A stretch of DNA of 64,000 bases from Isoetes taiwanensis (taxonomy: Eukaryota; Streptophyta; Lycopodiopsida; Isoetales; Isoetaceae). This document shows positions 31,221 through 43,761 of this stretch, piece by piece; the stretch's first letter is position 1; every line of letters starts with the position of its first letter. Position numbers and translations under genes: made by a program. Location: NCBI GenBank assembly GCA_021234155.1, contig JAJEKV010000005.1, positions 5,458,952 through 5,522,951 of the forward strand, read 5' to 3'. The notes under the pieces were generated by a model. It saw only the letters and a list, made by a program, of their open reading frames with translations. It did no database searches and was not told the DNA's origin.

Positions 31221-31837
31221 ATCCTTCCCTTCCCGAGATTGAACGTCCGCGTCAATCTTGAGGAAAAATTGCTTCATTCTTTTTAAAGATGTTGATTCCA
31301 GTTCATTTAGGAATCAGCTCACTTCCTTTAGAGTTTTTTTTTTTTTTCAATCTCATCCTATTGTTTAAATTTGGTTTTTCCGGGGTTCCGAAAACTTTTT
31401 GGATTTTTTCTTTAATTTGATTTTCTAAGGTTTCGAGGGTTTTGGCTGCCGGGAAATAATTCCGATATGCCAAAAATCGGGTAAAATTTCCCTGGCATTG
31501 ATTTGGGTTTCGATTTTGCCCCATTCTGATTTCGGCCCGTCCAATCCGGCATGAATTTTCGATTATCCTCTTTGACTCTCCTTACCCGATTGTAGCTGGC
31601 GTTAGGCATGTATGCCACGATTGCCACATTTGTTTTAGGTTGGCTTCTAAAATCATCCCTGTTGTTGAGATTTGATTTCTTTTATCTATCTTTTCTTTCT
31701 GATCCCAAGCCGCATGCACCATTTGAGGTCAATCAAGTTTGTGCATTTTTTGATAATCCAAAACTCAAGAAATTTTTTGTTTCATATGATTTCGGCATCC
31801 AGTTTTTTTCCCTATCGTGCATGCCATGATTTCTCAG

Positions 31838-32132
31838 GATCATGCAATATTGGATGCACTGGATGGGTGTTTCGTGGATTTAGAGCAATTGTCTGGAGCC
31901 GAATGAGCTTGCTCAGTGCTCAGAGTTGGGTTCTTCTATATTTCTCAAGCATGTCATTCCCATTGCCTCATATCATTTGAGTCAACAGTTCAGACTCAGA
32001 TGTTGTGGTAATCGATGATGAGAAGTTTCTTGACTTTTTTGTGGGTCTCATCAAAAGCAGATTGCTTTGTGGACTTACATACTTACACATAGACGATGCT
32101 GCAAGCAGAGTTCCAAAGGCAAAGCAAGAAAG
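31838..32132 (+). pseudogene. Captured exon-like gene fragments inside the Helitron
   Basis: TTTCTCAG precedes an exon-like DHAILDALDGCFVDLEQLSG (from 31838). A second exon-like piece, 31989-32132 (144 bp), follows CAACAG and ends at AAAG|GTATGT. It reads SDSDVVVIDDEKFLDFFVGL, then IKSRLLCGLTYLHIDDAASR and a short lysine-rich end, without stops. Correct acceptor and donor sites and open reading fit a host-gene fragment taken up by the Helitron. I do not recognise the parent gene. Other acceptor-like sites further right (about 32960-33130, 33608) may mark more exons. Confidence 0.5.
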
Positions 32133-34868
32133 GTATGTATGCTCTAGATATTTTCTAGGGTTTGATTTTGATGTCTATGAACAAAAAGTTCAATTTTCAT
32201 GATGTAGGACATTATGTAGCAGACATTCTTAGTTTTGGAGTTCATATGGACTTAATTTGAATGTTTCTGCATCAATCTAATGCTAAAATCATATGAAGAT
32301 GCAACCTCAGGGTACTCTTCTATCTTAAAGGTTTTAGATGCATTTGTGTGCAGACTACCCATGTTATAATCTTTACTTCATATCTGAAGCATAAATAAAT
32401 GGTATATCTGGAGCTCCCAGGTGCTTATGGAGGAAATATATACTGTTGAATGTAAATAACATTCATTGCTTGGTTTTCCGATTATGTTGCATGCCGATTT
32501 GGACCTGTCATGCATAAATTGCTACTCTTTTATATGCATATATATGATGGCTATGGTGCTCTATTGTTCAGTCCAGTATATTTTCAGGGTAAGTGGGAGA
32601 GCGATCTTGATTTTCCTTTCCTTCCATGTTTTGATGCTATATTGATTTGTATTTGTATATGCTATCCTTAATTTGCAATTTCATTTGAAATGGTGCTTTG
32701 CAACAGGGTAATTTCTTGCAGTCATGTGTTTGTATTTGGAGCAGGAGCAGGTCATTTTCAGATTTTGTAGACAACATTGAGCATAATGGGGCTGACCTTT
32801 TGGAGCATAATGGTTTTGCAGCTGAGGCGATCTTCAAGTTTCTTCTAATAGTCTATTGTTGATGTGGATTAAATGCTTTAAATCTGCAACATAGTTTGGA
32901 TTAAAGCATTATCTTAGATTCAGTGTAAGTTATTGTGTATTGTTGAATGCATTTATCATGTGCAGACTGTGAATTTGGAGATATGCATAAAGTACCACGC
33001 GTGCCTGTAGTTTTACACCGTCATCTTGGTAAACGAACACCCCACAAGAACAAACAGAAGGTATCGATGCCAGATCTCGCATCATAGGCAAAGGCAATTT
33101 GTCTCTAATTTGTTTGTCATCTACTGCATAGGATTCAAGCATAGATTCAGGCTTGGGTTCATGCTTCAGGCAGTTTTGATTTAAACGTTGAGTTGCCTTG
33201 CATACAATGACGTCTAATTAATTTATGCGTTGTCATTTTAGTCTTCCATTCTTTCTAAAATGCTATAAGAATGTATCTCATTGAATTGCCTTCTTAGGGA
33301 CTCTGCCATGTGCTTAGATTATTCATGTGGAGGCAAAATCTCACAAGCAAGTTACATGAACAAGGTTTGCTATTTGATCTTTCTCGAGTTTTGCTACTAT
33401 GTGTCCTTAAATGGCATTCCTCACTTTAGCCATCTTCAATTCTAAATGTAATTCTGCTCTGGTTAACACAGAATCAGTGCAACAATTTGTGTATCATCGG
33501 AATGCCTAGAGCAACAAAACTGATTGTAGTCCACTAGCGTTAATGTTTTAGTATCAAGTACATGTTTGTGCAAGCTAATCTAATTGGATTGCCTCCATGT
33601 TTTGCAGGTTTGATGCTTCTGCATATTTGCTTTACGACATCCACAATTGTTAGTCTAACAGATAAGTCTATTTCACAGGCCTTCTTTTAAGCCATAGGTC
33701 ATTCTGGCATGTTCTCAGAACTACTCAATAATTTGGGGATTCTGTAAAAATTTGTCGTATCTTTTAGATTTGAGGCGGCTTGGAGTTGTCGAATACGCTA
33801 ATATTTTAAACGGTAGAACAAGAACCTTCATTCAGAGTTGCTGCAAGCTTGCTAAGAGATTTACTCTGTCAATCTATGTCTTCAAATTTTGTAGCAGTGG
33901 TATCTGGGCTGGCAGAACTTAATAGTGCTAAAAAACACTTAGCACTGTACCTAGGGCAGAGAAACCTGTGATAAGGTAACCTTCATATTTTTACTAGATA
34001 GTGGCACATTTGCCATCCTTATGACACTTCGTTCTGAATACCATTTCAAGATGAGTTATATTCTCAAATTTTGTAGAGTTGTATCTGAGCTAGAAGGGCT
34101 TAGTCAGATGTTATATAGATATTTGAACATGGGCACATAGCAAAAATGTAGTAATTGCAAGGCGTGTGGAAATCTTTGCAGCATGCCAGGCTTTGTTATT
34201 GTTGGCTTTGTTTGGGAGGATCTTAGGCATAGTATCTATTGTGATCCCATTATCTCTTCTATTAATGCTGCCAATATACTAAATTGTTCGGCCATAGATG
34301 CTTAAAACATGCTATTGAGCAAACATGGTTTAACATGTACAATGGTGTTACTCATGCAAGAAAAGCATAGAAGAACATTGACAATATTGTATACTTCCTA
34401 CTGCTAGATCGGGTCTATTTCTACTCTTATGACCGTTTGCACTTCCAGATCTGCCTGTTCCTAGAATAGCATCACGCCTCGACGGACTTAACATTTTCAG
34501 TACATGTGTAATTTATCAGAGGCAGCCAACTTGGATCTGCCAATAATTACTCCGAAAGTTCCACCAACTTCTTTTGTGTTTGCACATCACATTACATTTG
34601 TCTTCCAGATTATCTACATTGTTGTGGAGGTTCTCAGGCTTCTCACTGAAGATCTACTTCATTTTCATGTACAAGTTCTTCTATTCTATCCTTTAATTGC
34701 CATTGTTCAAGGATTCTTATACGATGAAGATATAAAAATTCCATTTCATAGTGGTGGTCTTTATGGATTTTTCTAGCTATATGCTTTGTTAATATGTTGA
34801 TAAATGTACATCAGTCTTAAGGTTGTATAACTTTAAATCTCTATTTGTGCATGATGACCCCAGCATAT

Positions 34869-34963
34869 GAAGCTTCTATGCCCATTCTATGGATGGGATC
34901 CAAATGCTTGGAATGTAATGAAGCTTCTATGCCCATTCTATGGATGGGATCCAAATGCTTGGA
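34869..34963. repeat. 51-bp tandem duplication inside the Helitron
   Basis: GAAGCTTCTATGCCCATTCT and the following 24 bases occur identically at 34869-34912 and 34920-34963, separated by ATGTAAT. Confidence 0.9.
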
Positions 34964-35149
34964 TAATGCATGCATTCCTGGGAGTGTAGGCTCTCAATAT
35001 AGTATTACTTTTGCACAAATTAATAGGATAGTTTTATTCATTGTAAAGGCAGAATGTGTAGCCCCATTAGTCCGGCATAGGCACACTATATGCTTTTTCT
35101 TAAAATTCTCACAATTTTGCACGAAACAATTGATAACCTATTCATATCT

Positions 35150-35395
35150 AGAAATATATCATGCATAGTCATACTTGATGAGGAATATATGAATGGCACG
35201 AAAAAATTGTGTAAGCTATTTGTAGCTAAAAATATGTCATTTATAGTAAATCTTAACAACGAATATTTGAACAAGCTTTTTATTATATGACATATCTTAT
35301 TTATAAGGTTATCTTAAACATGTCATGTATAGTAATACTTGACGAGGAATATCTAAACAAGCATTTTATCATATGACATATCTTAATTTGATGTG
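35150..35395. repeat. Three diverged tandem units near the Helitron 3' end
   Basis: Units of about 80-95 bp begin ATGTCAT.TATAGTAA and contain GA.GAATAT.T.AACAAGC and TTATATGACATATCTTA (about 35155, 35236 and 35320). Short repeat arrays near the 3' end are frequent in Helitrons. Confidence 0.65.
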
Positions 35396-35845
35396 GGACA
35401 TGCACTGCATCAAATGAGCATGTTCAAATTGGTATGGAATCCAAGATAACATAATCAAGCCTATCTCAAAGACCACATACACAAAGTCTATATCTACAAT
35501 TTGGACGACGTTAAACCCGCGCCCAAATCTCATGCATTATGAGTGTATCTAGCTCTCTAAAATACTATAAAATGGAATAACAGAAAAAATTACTGATATT
35601 GACAAGGGTTGAAGAGGAATCCAAGGCTATTTTCTCTAATATTGTATATTATGCTATGTGTTCACCTTCTCAGATTCATATACAACACAATTCAATCAAA
35701 ATCCATGTCATTTGGTATCCCTTTGGCTTTACATATTGTTGCTAAATTTGTGCGTTCTCTTTAAAATCACCATTCCATCCAACCAAATGCTTCGCATTAA
35801 CTTATATTTCTACATATGCCCGGCAACGCCGGGCACTATAACTAG

Positions 35846-38361
35846 TTTCTTTTAGAGATGTTCAGTCCAGTTCTTTTAGAAATGGCCTCAGTTCCTTTAG
35901 AGGTCTTTCATCTCAATTCCTTTAGAGACATTCATTCCAGTTCTTTTAGGAATGGCCTCAGTTCTTTTAGAGGTCTTTCATCTCAATTCCTTTAGAGACG
36001 TTCATTCCAGTTCTTTTAGGAATGGCCTCAGTTCTTTTAGAGGTCTTGACTCTTTTTAATCATTAATAAAGATTCTAACTCACACCAGCACATATCAATC
36101 TTTAGATATTTCTTTGATAAAAAGAAGTTTGTGTCTCCTTATCTTGATGAGCATCTCTAGCACCTCCTTGTCTCCCTTAATGTTAGGAGGTTCTGCGTGT
36201 TCCATTTTCTGCAGAATCTCATGAAAAATTTCACTTCCCTTATAGGGCATTAGTATTCTAACATTAAAACTGGATGCAAGTTAGTCCATTTACTATCGAA
36301 ATGCAAACGATAAGCCTTCGCAGTGACTTCCCTCGTCAATTTGAATGGGCCATACTACCTAAGAGCCAATTTAACGTACCTATTACCCATTTTTTTTCTG
36401 AAATATGTATCCAGACACATTGACCTTTTCCATAGTCAACTTTCCTTTGTTTCCTCGCAAGTATAGAAATCGCTAATTCTGGGCTCTTTTGGGTACAAGT
36501 TTTCTTTACTTTTTGTAGAATATTTGTAAAGTCACTTGTTACTTCATCCGAACCTAACACTTCTCCTCCTAGTTCCGTAATTAGAGATTCTAAAGAATAT
36601 CTTTCTAGATCCTTCATAAGTCCAGACCACAATCTACTGCAAAAATAATGGATCCCTATCAATTATAATTGAGTCAGGCCTTTCCTTCAAAAAAAACTCG
36701 CTTGCTCGAGGAACTATCATGCTCGATCTGCATTGGAGAAGATAAAGCTGTTTAGACAACCTGCCCACAACTATCCAAATCTAGTCATTCTTTTGAGTTG
36801 ACTTTGTGATGTGCTTCCAAGCTTTCATAGGAATCGACAAAAACTGATTAAGTCTGGTAGGCTTGCTAGTAGAGGCTTTGATTTGTTGACAAACAATACA
36901 AGCTTCTACATACTTCTAAACATTTCTTTCAAGTTTATACCAATAAAACATCTCTTCGCAGTGGTCAAAGTAGTTTGATTGCCTCTATGTCTAGAATGTG
37001 GAAGATCTTGGCATTCATGTATCCTTTTGACCTATACGTCTGAGTAACTCATGTAAAATTCCTGTTCCATTCTGACTTCCGCGCTCTGTAAGATGATCTC
37101 CTGACATTCTTTTATATCCATGCGTGGAAAATGGCAACATTCCTTCTCTTTTCAAAATGGATCGTCCTCGACCACTTATCGATGAGCATAACATTGAGAT
37201 AAATTATTAGTTATTATCTCTACCATTGCCAAATATTTTACATGGGTAACATATGAATCGATATGAAGAGTCATTATTTCATTCGGATTTTGACTCTAAT
37301 GCCATCAGCTCCTTTCCCTAGGCATGCAATCATATATATCCTCATGGAATTCTCTGCGTCACTTGTCACTACTTTAGCATGGTTATCCATGATCGAATGC
37401 TTTTATTGAGCTTCTCCCTAGTTATTCGTGCAAAGATTTGCCTTTTCTAGACCTTGTCAATTTCTAATCTTCTTGTTTGTATATGCCGCTAGATTTTTTT
37501 CCTAAAATTTCTTAGACCATCCCATTGGTACCACATTGGCAATTTATGTCTAGACTATCTACACAGCAACCTTTAAGGTTCTCCTTTATTGACTGCATCT
37601 TAGTCTTAGTCGTAGGTATTGCCTCCAGCTAACATGAACCTTGAATTCCTAAAATTCCCTATGTCAATGTTCCATTCACCATCGTAACTATTCTCAAATA
37701 ACCCTAGTGTCGGCACATTAAAGTCCATTCTCCATTTTCAGTGGCTATCTTTGCACTTTATCACATTCGTTTTCCACTTGTTTATATATTCATGATGATA
37801 TTTTTTTCGACCTCATTGTAGTGTTGAAGCCAACAAATATCGGCTCACTAGAGCTAGAGTTAGTAACCCTGAAAGCTTTGTCAAACCCACCTTGGATGAC
37901 CATAATAATGAGACCAAACCTTAAGTGGATCTTCCCACCATCATACAGGCAATGATTTTTCCAGGAGAAGAAGTCCAACGACTCCAGAAAAGAGCATTCG
38001 GCAATACCCGCACTTTGAATGCCTCCTCCAGATAACTATCTACGTGAAAATATTATTGGAAGGTTTTGATTCTCAGGTTTCTTTCTTCAGACAATAAACT
38101 CCTCGGAAACTCAATTTCTTGCCATGTAGAAAACATACACATCGTTGTCTGGTTCCCTTAAGTTTGTGTAAGCCGTTGCAATGCATGTATATTGGTCTAC
38201 CACATAAAACCAAAGATTGTCTCGTCATTTATGGCATTCCTCCATTAAATGATGAACAAAGTCAAACTTGCTAATGTTGGTGATCTGCAGAATCAAGTGT
38301 TCCCATCAGATATTCCAAGTGGACGTCCTTGGAAATACATCAATGATTCAAACACATCATA
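35846..38361 (-). mobile_element. Internal region of the nested element, copy 2
   Basis: Continues the sequence interrupted by the Helitron (31221-31355 belongs to it) and matches 28045-30590 closely. It includes the tandem array (35850-36050). A minus-strand integrase tail at 36662-36336 reads RYSLESLITELGGEVLGSDE and TSDFTNILQKVKK, homologous to the outer element's integrase C-terminus at about 44800-44890. It passes the point where copy 1 meets its LTR (CATAACCAAC) and runs into different sequence at about 38362 with no LTR, so its 5' end is missing. Confidence 0.8.
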
Positions 38362-40229
38362 ACCAACTAAAGAAGAACATGTGTGGATCGAACTTTGCAA
38401 CATATGCTTGTCCAGGATCACACGTCTGTGCGTCTGTGTGTCTAAATTATGGCTCAAATTGAGCGTTCTGCTATAGTTAGTTCTTCAACAGAGGTCGATC
38501 TGCTCGATTCCTTGATTTGTGTCCCTTCAACAACCCCAATAACTCTCTCATACTTCGTTGCTTGGAAAAGAGTTTAAGTCTCTAGGGATAATAATAAGTG
38601 GCCTTCCATTTTAAGACTGCTTAAAAGGTTCAACAACTTTGTTCTATCAAGCCAATTATTATCTCTCCTATCGAAGAGGTTTGTGACACTCCAAAATTGC
38701 TTGTCCCATGCATAGCATCTCATAAGATCAATGACCCCAAGAACCAACTTTTAAAGCTGCAACTTGTTTTCGTATGCCATCTGCATCAAATAATGCACAT
38801 GTATGCCCTTTTGCTATGAATCATTAACATTAGATACATAATGTTCTATAGCATTTGAAGGTGTTGCACTGCCATTTTTAGCTCTGCAAAACCTATTCTT
38901 GTCTACTACAGTTCTATACTTCTGACATGCAAAATGGCATTGTCGCCATCTGTCAGCTTCTTCTCAAGAGCCACGACTTCCTCAACATTTTTTTTGCTTT
39001 TCTTTCTCCATTTGAACTAATAAAGTTCAACGAGAATGGTAAGTGGATGGAAAGTTTCAAGCTCATAGACATGTTCTGTTCTCTGTTCTAATTTTTGAGC
39101 AGAATAGATGTGAGGAACTGCTTTGCGCTTTAGAACCTTCTCAGATTCAGGAACAATAACATCCCTTCTTAGAACAAACTTTTTCAGAAAGCCCCATAAG
39201 ATTGCTGTATTTTGACCGATAAGAGGACATGGGCTAAATTTAAATGAGCCAAGCTGAGTTGGTAACTTTAAAGGATCAATATAAGGGCCTACTAATTGTG
39301 TTTCCAAAATGGCCCTTTCTAAGATAGCTTTGGAATAGGAAGGGTTGGACCAAAGAACATTGTGCAAAGTATCGAAAAGCTCCAGAGGTTCTGGTGAAGC
39401 CCCATAAGCCTGCTCAAGGTAATCTATATCCAAAGCCATTTCCCTGCCTTTCCTTCCCTTGGATATATGTCCTCCATCATGTTTCATGAACTTGCATCAG
39501 ACTTATTTTGTTCATGCTCATGTTCTTCAACCATGTATAAGCTCAGTTTGAAAGGTTCGTCAAAGTCATCATTCACGTTATTAGGATCCTGGTCCTGACA
39601 ATGTTGGAGATTCCTTCTGGCAGTTTTCCTTCTGGTAGTCATCATCTGCAGAACTTTCTTCTGTGTCTCTTGAAGCTGGCTTATAACTTGATGATGGAGG
39701 CATTGGCTGCACCAATACGCTTCCTGCGGATTCTGTGCGCGATCGTATCTCACTTGTCTTCTCCATTTCAGACACAGGCACATATATGGGGAACTGCCAA
39801 ATGTTGTTCCGGTTCCTTTATAGAATCCCTCTTCATAGGCCAGTTGGAGCTATCAATGCAATTTGTAATATCTTAAACTCTGTAAGCTCCTATTGCATTG
39901 CATCCACGCAATCCTGTTGTAGCCTCTTCTTAATCTTTAAGGACATATACATGCATGTCTATCTTTTCTGGTCACCGGTTTCTATTCACTGCTAATACAC
40001 AAGGCTTCTTTAAGCCCCTCAAATAAGTCTTCTGCTCTAGGTACTGAAAACTAAAGTGCAGATCCGGCTCTTCAATCCAAACAAAAATTGTTGGCCATAA
40101 AGAATTGCATAGATTCAGACTGTAAACGGCTTCCTCAGACAAGCCTAGATGTTAAAGATAATCCGCTGCACACAGTAATCTCCCATGTCGGATTAATCTC
40201 CCATATCTAATCCGACAGACTTTGCCCAC
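38362..40229 (-). pseudogene. Captured host-gene-like fragments, one FAB1/PIKfyve-like
   Basis: Minus-strand sequence unlike any retroelement. At 38780, right after an acceptor (ATGCAG), a piece reads NKLQL-stop-KLVLGVIDLM then RCYAWDKQ. This closely resembles the conserved end of the FAB1/PIKfyve phosphatidylinositol-3-phosphate 5-kinase domain (LVLGIIDFMRQYTWDK). It continues WLDRTKLLNLLSSLKMEGHL, which I cannot place. The frame 39487-39017 (156 residues, MALDIDYLEQAYGASPEPLE inside, later ILWGFLKKFVLRRDVIVPES) and the frame 39781-39581 (MPVSEMEKTSEIRSRTESAG..) are open but unrecognised. After a stop the first frame goes on as NVEEVVALEKKLTDGDNAIL. Probably gene pieces carried by, or inserted in, the retroelement cluster. 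Confidence 0.5.
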
Positions 40230-41084
40230 AGCTTCCAGTGCATGCAATCATATATATCCTCATGGAATTCTCTGCGTCACTTGTCACTGCTTTAGCATAA
40301 TTTTGTATAGTGAGGTTATCCCTGATCGAATGCTTTTATTGAGCTTCTCCCTAGTTATTCGTGCAAAGATTTGCCTTTTCTAGACCTTGTCAATTTCCAA
40401 TCTTCTTGTTTGTATATGCCGCTAGATTTTTTTCCTAAAATTTCTTAGACCATCCCATTGGTACCACATTGGCAATTTATGTCTAGACTATCTACACAGC
40501 AACCTTTAAGGTTCTCCTTTATTGATCGCATCTTAGTCTTAGTCGTGAGGTATTGCCTCCGATTAACATGAACCTTGAATTCCTAAAATTCCCTATGTCA
40601 ATGTTCCATTCACCATCGTAACTATTCTCAAATAACCCTAATTGTGAAAGACGTTAAAGTCCATTCTCCATTTTCAGGTGGCTATCTTTGCACTTTATCA
40701 CATTCTTTTTTCCACTTGTTTATATATTCATGATGATATTTTTTTCGACCTCATTGTAGTGTTGAAGCCAACAAATATCGGCTCACTAGAGCTAGAGTTA
40801 GTAACCCTGAAAGCTTTGTCAAACCCACCTTGGATGACCATAATAATGAGACCAAACCTTAAGTGGATCTTCCCACCATCATACAGGCAATGATTTTTCC
40901 AGGAGAAGAAGTCCAACGACTCCAGAAAAGAGCATTCGGCAATACCCGCACTTTGAATGCCTCCTCCAAATAACTATCTACGTGAAAATATTATTGGAAG
41001 GTTTTGATTCTCAGGTTTCTTTCTTCAGACAATAAACTCCCCGGAAACTCAATTTCTTGCCATGTAGAAAACATACACATCGTT
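40230..41084 (-). mobile_element. Third partial copy of the nested element's internal region
   Basis: From GCATGCAATCATATATATCC to ACACATCGTTG this matches 29525-30362 and 37323-38145. It includes the same 62-residue frame (40916-40728). The left junction shares GCATGCAATC with copy 2, suggesting joining at a short identity. The right end abuts the outer element's gag at 41085. Confidence 0.85.
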
Positions 41085-42100
41085 GGAAAAAGTTGATCTG
41101 CCATACTTTACTGGCGGAGCGTCCGTTAAGCCAATGCAAGTAATAAGCTTCCTGGGGATATGGGAAAAGTTCTTTGAGAAGTTAACGCGACCGAACAAGA
41201 GAAACAGCAAGCCATGGACACCTATTTAGATGAACAAGCTCAAGTTTGGTGGCAAGGTCAGCGATTGATCACCGACTGAAGTTAATTCATGGGGCGGTTT
41301 TAAGTAGTGCATTTGAAGCCCATTATCGCTTTTGCAAACTATTACGGATATTGCAAAAAGAATGGGACCTTGTTAAGCGGGGATGACGGAGAAAACAATG
41401 TCCAGAATATTACATGAAATTTAGTCATCTAGGTTCACAAGTCGAAACTTGGGTGAACCACGAACTCTTAAGGAAGTTTGTGAATGGGTTAAGGGAAGAC
41501 ATATTTGCAGAATTAGATCTTATTGAGCCAATCAACATGGAAGATGCAATTAAAGAAAAGGGAGCTGCGAACGAAAGTTGAACCCCAAGGCTCGTAAGTT
41601 GGTTATATGGGAAGGAGCGCCTTCTGAACGAAAAAAGACCAAAGCGAGAAAAATTTGAAAATAGAAGAGATAAGAAAAATAAAAGGGGGGAAGAGGCGTA
41701 AAGACCCGATTTAATGGGAGGAATGGAAAAACGCTCTAATAATGGATAGAAGACTAAAAGGAACAAAGTAAAGGGCCAAAAGAAGGATGTGTTATAATTG
41801 TGGGGTCCACATTATCAATCCAATCGCCTCAAAAATACAACCCGTGAGATAAAAATACAAAGAAAGTCTTACGGTTTAAAGAGCCAAAATAGAAGGAAAG
41901 GCAAGTTGCTCAATCTCACCATGTGGAAGATAGACCAAACTTCCGAGGGAAGGAGAGTAAAGAAATAAAGGAAAGCTTGCGGCTATTGAACAGGGAAAAA
42001 GGGACCGCAAATTGCATACCTAAAGAATTTGTCGGGGAAGACGATCAGATCTTCTTGAGCTTGGTTGTTTAAGATGAAAGGTTCAAGAAAAGGTCAAGAT
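41085..42100 (+). pseudogene. Gag and protease region of the outer Ty3/gypsy element
   Basis: Broken plus-strand frames read KVDLPYFTGGASVKPMQVIS and FLGIWEKFFEKL, then one frame over EQEKQQAMDTYLDEQAQVWW and QGQRLITD, then YYMKFSHLGSQVETWVNHEL and NGLREDIFAELDLIEPINME: the standard plant gag domain. A CxxC-type knuckle is not readable (41780-41830 is damaged). The protease is only a trace near 42100-42200 (DDGSTHDFIS in one frame, a DxGSTHxF active-site block). The true gag start is lost to the insertion at 41084. Confidence 0.8.
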
Positions 42101-42599
42101 GTATTTGTTTTACTTGATGATGGTTCAACACATGACTTTATCTCCACGGGACTTGGTGTATAAATTAGGATTACCTATCCATGATTTGCAAAGAAAAATC
42201 CACGGTTGTGCGAGGGTTTGAAAGGTCCTAGGAACCAAGGTGTGATAAATATGTGGTAGCTCCCATCCAAATAGGGCAGTATTTTTGAAGAAAAGAGTTT
42301 TAATTATGGCCCCTCTAGGAACTATGGATGTGATATTAGGAATTGGATGGCGAGGAACGGTATGATGCTCGAACCCTAATTCTGAGGAAAAGACAATATA
42401 ATGGTTGAAGGGCAACCTTTGAAGTTGTGTCTGATTCCACATCCCAAGCGAACCCTACTAACATACTCTGAAGCTAAGAAGTTAATGGGGGTGAAGTTTA
42501 ATCGTACTTTATTTATTTGAGAAACTCGGATCCACCATCACGCGGTGCCTCTCGAGTTGTACAATTTTTCTTATGGGCCTTTGATTTACCTCTTCAAGG

Positions 42600-43343
42600 A
42601 TGAGGGAGACTCTAGATTTACCTCCTCATGCATACGAGGATCATGCAATATAGTTGCAAGAAAATGCCAAACCTCCAAACATGGCGCCTTATAGAGTCAG
42701 CCATTTTGAGAAATTAGAGCTTGAGAAACAGATATCAGAGATGTTAGAACGACAGCTAATACGGCCAAGCTGCTCGCCTTTTGGCGCACCCGTTATTCTT
42801 ATAAAAAAGAAAGATAAGGGATATCGGATGTGCGTGGATTATAGGGCTCTTAATAAATTAACTGTTAAGGATAAATTTCCAGTACCCAGGGCTGACGATT
42901 TATTTGATGAATTACGAGGTGCCTGCATATTTAGCAAAATTGACTTGAAATCAGGGTATCATCAAATCCGAATAAAGGAAGAAGACATTGGTAAAACGAC
43001 ATTCAGAACAACTTTTGGTCACTATGAGTTTCGTGTAATGCCTTTTGGTCTGACCAATGCTCCGGCAACCTTTTGCCGTCTTATAGGGAGAGTTCTAGCA
43101 CCCGTATTAGGGAAAAGTGTGGTAGTATTCTTTGATGATATACTTATATATAGTAGAACTATTGAGGAGCATAAGCAACACCTTCAACAGATTTTTGACC
43201 TTCTGAGGCAAAATAAGTTATTTGTTAATGAGTCCAAAAGCAGGTTCTTTATGCAAGAAGTTGGATATTTAGGTCATATCATATCCAAAGAAGGCATACG
43301 GATGGATCCCGAAAAAATTAGGGTTATTATTGATTGGCTCTGA
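42600..43343 (+). pseudogene. Reverse transcriptase of the outer Ty3/gypsy element
   Basis: The 229-residue frame 42654-43343 is open and holds all core RT motifs: [77 protein letters not shown], the active site [12 protein letters not shown] and the thumb GYLGHIISKEGIRMDPEKIR. It ends at a TGA (IDWL-stop) where the thumb should continue. RT copies the element RNA in the virus-like particle. The catalytic aspartates are present, so the damage is mostly at its edges. Confidence 0.95.
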
Positions 43344-43344
43344 C

Positions 43345-43761
43345 ACGAAAACCTCAAGGACTTACGATCTTTTTTGTGCGGTTGTGCGGTTACTCCGAAG
43401 ATTTGTGAAGGATTTTGCAAAAATAACCCTTCCTCTTAGCGGGTTTTTTAAAGAAAGATATCCCCTTTGTTTGGAATCCAGGAGCCAGGAAGCTTTTAAT
43501 TCTGAAGAGAACATGGCAACCGAACCCAGATTAGTGTACACCGATTGGAATAAGCCTTTTACGGTTTGTTGGGATGCAAGTGGAAATGCTATTGGTGCGA
43601 TATTGATGCAAGATGGTCATCCATTAGCATATGTCGACCGAATGCTTAAACCATTAGAACAAAAGTATAACACTTATGAAAAGGAATTGATTGCCTTAGT
43701 TCATGCACTTAAGAAGTGGAGGCATTATCTTATGGGATCTAAGTTTGTAGCTTCGCTTTGA
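43345..43761 (+). pseudogene. RNase H of the outer Ty3/gypsy element
   Basis: The frame reads FVKDFAKITLPLSGFFKE (connection), then TVCWDASGNAIGAILMQDGH with the first catalytic D, YNTYEKELIALVHALKKWRH with the catalytic E, and YLMGSKF. It stops at 43761. The next part (43762-43990) is frameshifted, with only short recognisable pieces. It would degrade the RNA template during DNA synthesis. Confidence 0.9.

Larger units (their letters stand above)
31356..35845 (+). mobile_element. Non-autonomous Helitron, 4490 bp
   Basis: The element starts TCCTATTGTTTAAATTTGG directly after an A and ends CTAG directly before a T. Seven bases before CTAG is a perfect hairpin, GCCCGGC-AAC-GCCGGGC (35818-35834). 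It interrupts the nested Ty3 sequence; the uninterrupted site survives in the sister copy as CTCA|TTTCTTTT at 28044/28045, showing exact insertion between A and T with no target duplication. All are Helitron hallmarks. No Rep/helicase (RepHel) gene is visible, so it must have moved with proteins from elsewhere. The interior holds intron/exon-like gene fragments and short repeats. Confidence 0.93.
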
